DNA of 64,000 bases from Sclerurus mexicanus (Eukaryota; Chordata; Aves; Passeriformes; Furnariidae): assembly GCA_013396755.1 (NCBI GenBank), contig VWZF01003842.1:3573442-3637441 (forward strand). Direction: 5' to 3'. Made by a program: the position numbers and the translations under genes. Below the pieces are notes generated by a model. That model was not told the DNA's origin and made no database searches. It saw only the letters and a list, made by a program, of their open reading frames with translations. Positions within the stretch are counted from its first letter, which is position 1, and the number at the start of each line of letters is the position of its first letter. Positions 1 through 10,842 of this stretch are shown one piece after another.

Positions 1-3000
1 GTTCTGTTTAGACATTTAACTATTATGCCTGTCATAGTTTGTTTATCACATAGAAATCAGTCAATACAAACCTTGCTATGTTCAGAGCCCACGCAGCGCA
101 GAGAAAATCTCCCCCACAATAAGCCTGGGGCAAAACACTTCCAAGGTAAATGAATGTAAGCGTGTGCTGCAGTATGCTTATTTATCAGTGCTGCAAAACC
201 CTACTTGGGGAAACAGCAGAGCAGTTGAAAGAAAGATTTATAAAGTAACATAAAAAAATCAAAATCAATTGTGGGCCCTCTATCACAACCAGAGAATAAC
301 CAGCTAATGAAATTGAAAGCAATGCATGCAACGCACAGTAATTGTTCCATATAAACAATTATTGTATACAACTAGATTTAAGCTCTGGAACTCAGTGTTG
401 CAGGGTACCGTTTTATTCTAAAACTTAGCATATCAACTGGAAGATTCAGCTCCTTTCCAGGATACCTACATTATAGAGGATACAAAACCTTACCCAACCA
501 ATCCAAACAATATCTAAACGAAATACAAACACCACTCAAGTATCATCACCTAATTCTTATAGGGCAAATTTGGTCAAAACCTCCCTACAATCGTGAAACG
601 CACTCAATACACTGCCTCTCCTGTCATACAGAACGGCAAATTCCTCCAACACAAATCCAAACACAAAAGAACAAGTGCCTTTGTTAGATATGACTCTGAG
701 GAGAATCAAAATATTGTCACTGAAACAAAATGCAAGACAGAATCTTCCTTGAAAACACACACACAGAGGAAACAAGAAAATTCTTCCAGTTATCATCAGA
801 GAAAGGTAAAATTGAAAAAACAAATATCATAACAGTTTTAGTACACACTAAGCTTGGGAACCATGGAAAGTAGCTACCATTGCTTTCTTTTCCATCTTGT
901 TTTGTAGCACCTCTCAAGAGACAGGGCCAAACCCACAGACAGAGGCAGGAGCTCTGCCAGCTCTACAGCTGCTTCAATGGATACTGGCAAAGCTGGTGAG
1001 ACAAGAATAATTAAAGGCATGTGCAAGCTCTGTAGGATCCCTAGCACGACTATCAGCAGCAACCAGCAGAAGAGGCACAAACTGAGCCTTGAAAAGTTCA
1101 AGTTAATACTAATAAATCAAAATGACCTTGGTTCAAACAGTTTGGATAACAGAGACCATCTCTTAATAGACAATTTCTTTAATTTTTAAAATTTTTTAAA
1201 TTTCATTTTATTGTTTATTTATTTATTTTAAATAATTCCTTCTGTTTCCCAAATCACCATTTTTAGAGTTTACCGGTCAATTCCAACAAAGCCAAGTAAG
1301 TCTTGACTGATGTTACACCAAAGGCTAGCCAAGATTTATTCACACTAGATCAGCCATTAAGATGTACTGTTTTCAAATTACAATAATCTAATTCTATAGA
1401 ATCAGTGTCTAATGGACCCACAGCAAGACAGGCAAAATTCCCAGACTGCTAAGCGTATCATCTTAACCACTCTCATCCATCAGGGCTGCCTAATAACATT
1501 AATGTGGATGTCTCAAGAGAATTATTTCCATCACACACCAAGCACCAACTGCAAAGCTTCAACTATTCACTGCTGTTACTACATTTTTTATTCCTTAAAT
1601 GTCAATCAGTTGACATTTCTTTTAATAGGATGGGTAGAAAATAATTTGTATGTTTTAAATCCAGCATTCTGAAATAAAATTTTGTGGAACAAAGCCAACA
1701 GTTTACAGCACTCTCTGAAGTGAAAAGTTTCCTCTTAGTAGAGCTGGTCTGATTGTAAAAAAATAAAATAAAAGCCTACTTTCAGTCAGCCAACCTCTCC
1801 ACATATAATTCACAGCATGAAAGTTATATGGCACAGAGTAAATAAGTACAAAGAGCATTATTTCATCTAAACGAATACAGTTCTCCAGACAGCACATTTT
1901 GGGCTTCAGAACTGAGAAATGAGAATCTGAATTTGTCTGCTTGATAAATTTTACAGATCTTCTCTTTATTTGAATTGCAAGGTATGTATCACTAGAAGAC
2001 AGTAATTTTTACAGCAGTGCTTGGTAATTAACCTGATAAGTACATTTATTTGTCCTCAATTATTAGGAAAGGGTTGTAAATTTGTATTCATGAACAATAC
2101 AATCACAACAACAACAAAAAATGCAAGCTTTACTGGAAAATACCACTTACAACACACCTCAATGAGTCTTCTCTCAGGCTACAAAAAGCTCTAGACTTTA
2201 AAAACATCTTCCTCTTATTTTCTCTTTCTCTCTCTTAAAAATTCTCACTATTTTTTGACATGAGTTCCAAGGAACTTGTTCCTAGTTTCCACAAGTTCCT
2301 AGCCAAAGAACTATTCTATTTCAGGTGTTCTTTAAAATAAAAAGGCACAATGAAATTTTCCAAAGATGAGTCTTTAACAAACTAGCAGTGAAGTTCTTCT
2401 CAAATCCACAGCATTGTCTCCCATCTATCTCCTTCACAAATCCAGTCAATTCAAACCAAAAAAGAATTCTAGGATAATATATGTAAAATTGTATTAGACA
2501 AACATTTCATCAACAAAAAAAAACAAACAAAAAAACCCCCAAAAAAAACAAAACAAAAAAAAACAGAAAAAAAGGAAAAAAAAAGGCCATCTATTACCAT
2601 TCTATCTCAGCACATCCTGCAAATGTAAGCACCTCTTCCTGAATTTCAGTGAAAATACTCACACAGCAGAAATATAAGAATTCAATAACTCTTGTCTTAC
2701 TTATTAAAAGTGCTTACCCCACATACTAAATATATGCCATTGGCAGCAATTGATTTACAGCACTTCATTTAAGTCTGCAATGTATTTAACACATAAAGGA
2801 CTTCAGTTCCAACATGTACAGAAGGATTCAATGTTAGCAGGTAGCAGCTGCCAGCACTTGGATACTGTTATTAGAAATGGTTTAGGCAGTTTATACACGC
2901 AGCACTTATATGCCTTCTGGTTCAGGCATTAATAGCTAGATCATGCACTTGAAGCACTCAGTGAAAGGCACCTTAAAATAGAGCTGAGGTCTGAGATCAC

Positions 3001-4059
3001 TTTTTCCCTGTAAATGCACAACAGTTTAATTGACTCTTATGTTCAAAGTCAATAGGTGGGATTTAGTCCCAGGCTTCTCTAACACAGTCCAGAAGAGGAC
3101 AAGACTGACACACGTGAAAACCAACAAAAACACTGAGCAAAGGCAGTTGGAAAGTTGGAAAGGCAGTTTGCTGTAACCCATACAAAAAGACAAAAGCAAC
3201 TAATCTCACATGTGGAAAAAATTAATATCCTAGTTTTCCATAGCACTGTACATCACTCCTACTCTGAATTTTTTTCCCTTTGAAGAATACAAAGTGAAGA
3301 AGTTGAAGTCCTTCCTTGGCCAGGCCTATGCAGCTACCCAGAACAAAATGGGAGGCCATTAATTGATACAACTAAGAGGTAAGCCTGGTGCAGTAGTTTC
3401 TGTGTGTGTTGAAGTCATGTGCAGCACATTGAAGCCAATGAGCAGAAAGACTTTCCCCTCATCTGACCTAGTTCTGTCAAAGATTCACACATGGAGACAG
3501 TGGGTGTAGAGGTGACACATGAAGTATCTTGAAAAATTTTGGAAGGCAACATCTCTCAGTGAAGAACATCTAAGATCTTGATGGGGAAAGGAAAGCTGGC
3601 TGAACACCAGAAAATTCAGAGAAGATATTAGAAGGCTGCCTCGACCTCTAGGCATATAAAGAAGTGAAAAAACCAAACTCAAAAACAATTCTGGGAAAAA
3701 AGTGTTAGAAGGATGATTGGTCTCAGGACAAAGCTACCGGATGCTGCAAGTATATCCTATTTGAAAGGAGCTACAGATTTAAAGATTCTTTTTTTTTCTT
3801 CTTAAGCAGCATGTAAAAATATTATAAAAACCTATTACAATTGGAAAAACATAATCAAATTTTCTGGATTCTGAATTAGTGCTGTCTGCAGCATGACAGC
3901 ATAGAAAGGCACTCTCCTGAAAGGGTTTTCACACAAAATCAACAAAGAATAGCAGAAATAAGGATCAAAGGCTCAAAGAAACACGAATCTTTTGTTAAAT
4001 TATTCTAAAACACAAATCTCAATTATCTCCTACTTGCTGTACACTCAGCCAGTGGTAGC
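1..4059. other. PLD5 intron, 3' of the transmembrane exon
   Basis: AT-rich, stop-dense DNA. The only distinct structure is the A-rich run at 2511-2585. I looked on the minus strand for the next PLD5 exon, which would begin the lumenal domain, and did not find it. No other gene or repeat was recognised. Confidence 0.6.
2511..2585. repeat. A-rich low-complexity run
   Basis: About 75 bases almost entirely of A, broken by single C or short C/G runs. It could be a decayed poly(A) tail or simple-repeat expansion. No retrotransposon body was recognised next to it. Confidence 0.8.
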
Positions 4060-4242
4060 TGGGTAGATTCTGCACAGTGGAACAGGTTGCCCAGAAAGGC
4101 TGTAGAGTCCATCCCTGGAGCTACACAAAGCCTGGCTGTACATGTTCCTGAGCAACCTTCTGTAGCTGACTCTGTTCTGAAGAGGGTCATGGACTGCAGG
4201 ATGCCCAGAAGCCCCCTTCCCGTTCCAGGAATTCTCTGATCA
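4060..4242 (+). mobile_element. CR1 LINE, 3'-terminal fragment
   Basis: The segment contains the diagnostic CR1 3' region: cacagtggaacaggttgccc, then a diverged 'agaggctgtggagtctcc'-like block, a 'ctgagcaacc' block, and an ending close to 'cccttcc...attctctgat'. It is 5'-truncated, as is usual for CR1, lacks coding capacity and lies antisense to PLD5. It is moderately diverged from the familiar CR1 consensus. Confidence 0.85.
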
Positions 4243-5116
4243 GATTAGAATGGATTGCTGAGAAGTTATTTAAAGATGACTGTTTTTTCACAAAGTGCAT
4301 CACAGAGGGTGCTTTCTATAAAAGTTAAAGTCTTGGAAAAAACCCCCAAACAATACAACTGGGAATGACATCTACAAATGATTGATAAATCAGCTTTTTG
4401 GTGGACAAAAGAGGACCTTGGACAATATCACCTAGGAAAAGCACTGGTCATCACTAATGAACAGATTTGTTGAGGAAGCTGACAGTGAGGAGCAGCAAAA
4501 TGAAATTCACAGTCTGGAAATGAAAGGCCGAAAAAATTAATCACCTACTTAAAGTTAGAAGACGCAACTGTGACAGGTGTCTGAAGCAAATCATAATCCA
4601 ACACTGTCAACACTCCAGCCTTTCTGATTCTATCACTAATTTTCTTCACAGTCTGTAGGCAAGCCACTGTGTCTATCAGGGGAGGAACAAACGTGGAACA
4701 TAAAAAAGCTCCCCTTACATAAAAGGGACAGCAGTCTTAGGTCAAAAGTCATCAGTGACCTTTCTGAAGAAAGAAAGAAATGCTCTTGATTAACAGCCAT
4801 GAAAGAACTGGGACCTACGTGAGCCATCTCAGTACTCAGTTACTGGAACTTAATGGGCTTTGACCCAGGCTAACAAAATAATTGAAACAACACAAGGGTC
4901 TTGTTCAAACCATACAACCAAAAATAACTTTAAAAAGTGTGCTTTTTGTCAAAGTAACCTCCAAAACCAGAAATTCAAAATGAGAAACTATTTCTTCCAC
5001 TGTTATTTACTCTTCCCAATTACATCACAGGACTATTGTAATTACTTCATGCTCTTATATAACACATGTATGTTCTTGTCCACCCCAAAAGAGAAGTTTT
5101 GTTTGTTACCTCTTAC
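4243..5116. other. PLD5 intron between the CR1 fragment and the exon
   Basis: AT-rich intronic DNA ending at the exon's splice donor on the minus strand. No repeat, RNA gene or open frame of note was seen. Confidence 0.6.
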
Positions 5117-5253
5117 CGACAGTTATTTTGACAGTTCTTTTCTGAGAGTCCATCCTCATCTTCTCCCATAATATCCACTGCCGAAAATATCAGTGCAACC
5201 AGAATTGCAAAGCAGCATACCAGTGCAAAGATCACAATGCATCTTTGCTGGGA
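5117..5253 (-). CDS. PLD5: PLD5 transmembrane-segment exon (internal coding exon)
   Basis: This is one coding exon of inactive phospholipase D5, a PLD-family type II membrane protein regarded as catalytically dead. Read on the minus strand it is open for 45 codons plus 2 bases. It starts SQQRC, continues into a hydrophobic membrane segment (IFALVCCFAILVALIFSAV), then an acidic stretch (DIMGEDEDG) and a cysteine pair (NCQNNC), and ends in a split arginine codon. I recognise this from mammalian PLD5, where the same block follows the cytoplasmic N-terminus and precedes the lumenal PLD-like domain. The acceptor is a pyrimidine-rich tract ending in tctctttcag (5254-5263) and the donor is gtaagagg (5109-5116). 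The exon begins in phase 0 and ends in phase 2. Where my memory of the mammalian protein has QQKC and NCQNKC, this copy has R and N. The next exon was not found between 1 and 5116. The gene identity is secure; the paralogues PLD3 and PLD4 differ strongly here. Confidence 0.94.
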
Positions 5254-6622
5254 CTGAAAGAGATTAAGATTAAAAAAGTTTTAATGGCATGAGCACATTC
5301 GAGTCAATGACTTGAGACTCTAAAACTTTTACATAAGATCTAAAGTTCTTTGAAGATCTTACTGCCATAGCTGTCAACACGAAACACACCTCAGGATGAA
5401 AACACATTCAACACTGTCCTTCAAGTATCACCTTGAGATGTATTTTAGATCTCTCAGACACTGCTAAATAATTCATGTCACAAATAATATTCATATATTA
5501 AACTGCTTTCTGTTTGTACCACAAGGAAAGCATTATGCATTAAAATAATGACTCTTACATTAGCGATGTATTTTCTGACTACACCTCACAGGTAAAGTAC
5601 ACACCTGGGATGGCACTCAGAAGTTTTGTTGTGCTGGGCTGCAATAAAACATGACATTGCAAGAAGACTGAAGAACAAAGACTTTTTATTTTATTACTGC
5701 TACAAAAAGTACCTGATTGTCATTGTCACTATGATTGTCACAGCAATTCAGACACTTTTGGCGAGTCCTTGCCTGGCAGTATTTATAATCTAAGGAAAAC
5801 AAGTTCACAGATGATAGATGGGATTCAACGAAACTGTGATACTCTTGCTCAATATGATAGGTAATGCCCTCCACATCTCAGCTTAAAAATTAAAACATGG
5901 CATAGCACTACCTTATGAAATCCTGCAGTAATAAATCAGGGACACCTGGTAGAGCCCTAGATAAATGTGAAACATCCTAAAGACAGTTTCCTGATGAGCA
6001 ATTCACATAGTTGCATAAACAAACAGTATATTCTATTTTGAAACCAAATGTCCAAACAAATATATTGTACATTTTTCTACTGAAGCAAATTTACACAAAA
6101 CCACACACACATATGAAAATATAAATGTCTACCTCCTGTTGCCATAGTTATTTTCAAAATTTTCATTATTGCCTGGTAATTAAAATGTCATATAAAGGAA
6201 TGAGAAAGTGGGGGAGTGCTTGGGAAAGCAGGAGTAGTGTAAGGGAAAGGAAGCAATGTCATGCTGGAAGCTGATAACCAACTTCATAATATTTCCATTG
6301 TTCCTGACATTTTGTTTAAGAGATAATAAGTTTTAGAGTAATAAGAAAAGAACATTTTCCTGTATATATAAAGAAAAGGCTTAACTTTTTTTTTTTAAAT
6401 AGGCTTCCAAAACTTCCCAACTACTGCATATCCCAGAAGAAACATGCTCATGCATTTTAGAACAAATCAGATAAAAACATTTTATTTCAGTCTGTGAAAA
6501 TCTAAACCACAGAAAACAACTTCTTCAGACAAACTGGAAAAACTTATCTGAATTTAGTGACAAATGGATCCTTTTCTTTAACAGTAACACCAAATGGGCT
6601 GCATAGGTTACATACTACATAG

Positions 6623-6649
6623 GTTGTATGTAGTTTCATACAACTACAT
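6623..6649. repeat. Overlapping short inverted repeats (alternative hairpins)
   Basis: gttgtatg (6623-6630) pairs with catacaac (6637-6644). The overlapping atgtagtt (6628-6635) pairs with aactacat (6642-6649). Each gives a perfect 8-bp stem with a 6-base loop, and the two are mutually exclusive. Confidence 0.6.
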
Positions 6650-7019
6650 ACATTTTAAAGTTAATGCATATTAGACACTTTTTTACATTTAAAAAATATG
6701 TTTAAGTCTGTGTTTCTAATGTATTAACTAAAATCTTGCAAGAATGAAGCATAAAGAAAATGTTCTTCAACCATAACGAAGCCTACTTCTGAAATAAATA
6801 ACTAAATAAATGAAACTTGGAACTGGGTTTTTTTCCTGCTGCTAGGTAGAATCATGGCAACAGAGGAAAAATATTAGAAATGACTGCACCTGGATGTCCA
6901 GAACGAAGGCCACAGTCAGACACACAGAACTTACGAGAAAAATGCTAAACACTGTCATACTGATTGCAAGAAAAACTAAGAAGTGAAAAAGAAAAAGAGG
7001 TATTCAGACCTGGGGTACT

Positions 7020-7560
7020 GCTTTGTGCCATTTCTTCATCAGGATGTTTCACACTGCTGTTAGGATGACCATTGCCTCATGCAGTCTCTTACAGTTCTGC
7101 AAGTGTATTCGCAGAAACTGTTGGATGCAGCTTCCTCCACGCACTGAGCATATCACCATGGCAGCAGGATGGCAATGCTGGCCAGCTGAACAGCCTGGGC
7201 CCCTAAGAGCCAGGGGATGTGGCCCCGCACAGCTTCCAACAATGAGGTTCTCCTTCCTCCCAAACAGGGATAACTGCAGCCACTCTACTCACTGGGACTG
7301 GTTCCAAGTCCGTACTTTTGGTAAATTCATAGCACAAGCATCCCAGCTACCACACAGTATGTACGAATGACTTCGTGCCATTGTTCCAGGGAATAACTCC
7401 CATCTTCTTGTTGCGTTGCCAGGCAAGCAGAAGAACAACTACAGAGGTCCACTGGACCAGCAGGAAGCATGTCAGCTTTCAAGGCTGGGCCAGCACACAT
7501 GGAGACAGCAAGAGATGCTTCATTACAAGCTGGCCTCAGTAGCCCTATCACATGTGTCCT
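7020..7560. other. Unidentified GC-richer block inside the PLD5 intron
   Basis: This half-kilobase is clearly richer in G+C than its flanks and carries open frames of about 115 codons on the plus strand and 74 on the minus strand. I do not recognise either translation. It may be a decayed retroelement LTR, a processed gene relic or a conserved non-coding element. No terminal repeats or target duplication were found. Confidence 0.3.
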
Positions 7561-9754
7561 AAGTCGAAAAACAGCTCTAGAAACCTTTTAACCTACTTAA
7601 AAGCCCAAAGCCCATATAAAATCTACAGTGTACAAAAAATCATATAGTATCACAAGAAGGAAGGGGGCAGGGGTGGTAAAAAACTCAGCTGCAACAGATG
7701 CTTTAAGTTCAATACCAGGAAATTTTATGGTAGTAATTTCTAAGTGGTCATGTTAAAGGAATATGGAAAGGGAAGGCCAAAATAATTCTGAATGGATCCA
7801 CCTAACCTAGCATTAATTCCCATTCCACATAATTTTGGGGAACATATTCGAGGTTTCTTAACTTCTGCATTGTAGTTGAAAATTGTATAAAGTTTAAATC
7901 CCTGTTCTTTCAGTTCTGCATGGATACAGCTTGTCAAGCTCTGCAGTTTGACAGTGTTGCTCACTGTAAGCAGCATAAAGTTAGCACCACTAGTAAGACC
8001 ACTGCTATTCTACCAGCACTAAAATAAAGACAGAATCACACAAGCCTATTTTACTGCTCTTATTTTCACAGATCCTTCATATTATGCATTTGTCTTTGAC
8101 AACTATAATGAATTAATTCTTTCACTTTTTCTTAAGTTTCAGCTTAATAGTATTGTTACAAATAGCACACAGAACCTTTTAAATCCACACAAACCACCCC
8201 CCGTGACAACAGTAGTTTTTCTTTGAACTAGGGATAGCACAAAATATTAAATAAAATGAACCAAGAATTCCAATTCTGTGATTCTCCTAACTCTATGATT
8301 TCAGTCACAGATCCGAAGGGTTAGGTAAAGATCATTTAAAAAAATTTATACATGTAGTAAGAGGGACTTTGAAGAGTTTTACAGTACATCTTGAAATTAC
8401 TCCTGCTGAGTGGTGGTTTTTCGATTGCTTTTAAATCTATATATTTCATGAGAAATTAATATTTGGAAATTGCCTAGATTAAAATTGAAATTTATCTTAG
8501 AAAAAAAACCCAATAAAAAATAGCTACCTGCACCAAACAAGTCTTCTGAGGCTATCTTTTGACAATGGTAATAAATCTTTAGTTTCATGTACTTTGCCGT
8601 ACTGCAGGCAATTTACAAATAGGCTGTTTCAAATTGAAACAAATTAGAACTGACCATATAATTGTTCTATCATACCATCCATGCATGCCTATGTGTATGC
8701 GCAAGTAATAGCAGGCTTCATGGAAGAATTCAAAATGAAAGAGCTTACACCACTGACAGACTAGAAGGAATCTGCGAGATTGCTCTTAGACTCCTGTGCT
8801 GGTGGGCTTGGGCAGGCTGTGTGCTGGATGCTATGTTGTTGCCTATCCCCTTGGCAACTGGGATACCTCAGAGCTTATCAGACCTCTCCACCTGTTTCCT
8901 TTACTAAATGCCTAAACTCCTCAGTGTTCCAACTTTTAGTTTTCAACACTTAATTACAGAATACAGGGTTGTGAGTGATCTCTAAAACTTATGCAATCCA
9001 TCTATCTATATACAAGGTTAATATGTACAAATATTATGCCTAACAGGCATTTGTTTAACACGTTCCTAAAAATCTCCAGTTGAAAGAGATCCTATAGTCT
9101 CTTCAGACAACACCATCCCACATCTAAGCACCTTATTGATGCCTAACTTAAGTCTCTTACGCTGCAACATTTTTTTCTTCCCATGCTCACAGAAAGCAGC
9201 AAACAGAGCATTTCATTCTCTCTTTTACATACATAAAGCCTTCTACAGATGTTAAGATGCCTAGGCCCAGAGCACCTACTAGCGTGATTGTACTGATGTG
9301 CAAGCCCAGAAATTCTGTTGCATGAAATAAAGATTTGTTCAGAGCTTATAGAAGGTTGGGAAAGAAATTCCTGCAGAAACAGGGACTATCAAGAGGACTG
9401 TGAGCAAAATGTGATTCTTTCATCTGATTCATCTAGCTTAAACAATACCTACATTAAAACAAAGCCACCAAAACACTGCACTTACTAAAACAAAGCATGG
9501 GGTTTTTCATGCTGTTATACTTCTAGGTAAAGAGTGAGAAAAAGAGCAAAAGCTGCACACTAGGTATGCAGTACAGTACTATTAAGACTAAAGTTTAATC
9601 TGGGAAGGATCCTAACAGTTTATTATTAAGAAAAAGGATAGTCTATGTCAATTAAGATTCCATCAGAGCCTGTGATACCCAAGCAGAATTGAAAATATTC
9701 CTGGATATTTAAGGTACTGACTCAGACTAACAGAAAACCTTTAAAAGCACAACT

Positions 9755-10842
9755 GAAGTATCAGAAGACTGGAAAAAGCAAAAATATTACCCATATTTAA
9801 GGAAAAAAAGGCAGAGAGTAGAAGCTGGGAAACAATAAATTAGTTATGTTAACAGCAGTCTCTAGAAAATACTTGTACAAGTAATGAAGCTATTATATGT
9901 AGACACCTAGAAGGTAAGAAGTTTTGCCAAGAAAAAGACACACCAATCAATTTTGATTTGTATCCTTCCCAGTCACGAGCCTCATTCTCCTTCTGAGAAA
10001 GCTGAAAATAATATATAACCACATCTTTAATAAAAACTGGCTTACAAACCACAGAAGCTATGTCCAGATTATTACAGGAGAGATGAAAAGCTGGTTGAAA
10101 TATCATGCCCATTGAAAAAATGGAATGACATTTTAGAAAAGATTCAAAGGATTCTGCTTTGTATCTGGTTTTGTTCATGTCTTCATTAACAATCTAAATT
10201 ATGGACTAGAAATGAAATGTGCTTATTAAGTTTTCAATCAGAACCAAAGCACTGCAAATTGAAAGCATGCTGAAAGACTAGATTAAAATTTTGAAATATT
10301 CTTGACACTTTAGGGAGTTTGTTGACAAAAATAGGTTAAAGCTCAATAAAGAAAAAGAGCTACAAGCAGGTAGGATACAGATACACAAGTGAGAAACCAC
10401 TAGGAAAAAAAAAATCAAAATTACTAAGAGGCTGGAACAGATACTTTAGAAAGACAGCAAAAAAAGGGTAGGAGCCCATAGTTTGCAGAAGCAATATGCT
10501 CAAGGGCTACAGTATCATCACATGAGCATCAGGTATAGTGAGGGCAAAATTATTCAACAAGTACCACAATACCAGAAACAGGGGATGTTTACTGAAACTT
10601 CTAGGACTTAAGTGTCAAAAAGATAAAGTACTTTTTTTATGACGTGGAGGCTGTGAAAGCAACCAGCAGCAGCAGGTTTAAAAGAGATTAGACAAAGCCT
10701 TCAAAAACATGTCCACAGCAGTTGCTAGAGAAAACAGGCTGGGATGTGGCCTCTAATAAAGATGATGGGGGACATGCTGTTGCCACTGGTAGACACACAG
10801 TACAGGATTAGATATGCCATGGGTCTGAGCTGTAGAATATAT
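9755..10842 (+). mobile_element. Old CR1-family LINE (L3-like), degraded 3' half
   Basis: Several blocks follow CR1/L3 order on the plus strand: an 'agactggaaaaagc...cccatatttaagga' reverse-transcriptase block, a 'cacctagaag...gccaagaaaaagacacacca' block, 'gaaaagctggttgaa', 'ttgttcatgtcttcattaac', and a 3' end with 'tgttgccactggtagacaca...acaggattagatatgccatgggtctgag'. Many substitutions and indels leave no usable reading frame. The 3' end resembles the old reptile/bird CR1 type rather than the recent chicken-type CR1. It lies antisense to PLD5. Confidence 0.65.

Larger units (their letters stand above)
5254..9754. other. PLD5 large intron, proximal part
   Basis: The first bases are the acceptor pyrimidine tract of the PLD5 exon on the minus strand. 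The rest is AT-rich. It includes a small double hairpin (6623-6649), a GC-richer unidentified block (7020-7560) and, at 8272-8302, a short stretch resembling the CR1 3' terminus (attctgtgattct then ctatgattt) with no recognisable body upstream. Confidence 0.55.

Noticed and set aside
8272..8302. CR1-like 3' terminus attctgtgattct...ctatgattt
   Set aside because: The words match the CR1 end but no upstream CR1 body could be aligned, so it is mentioned only within the intron entry.
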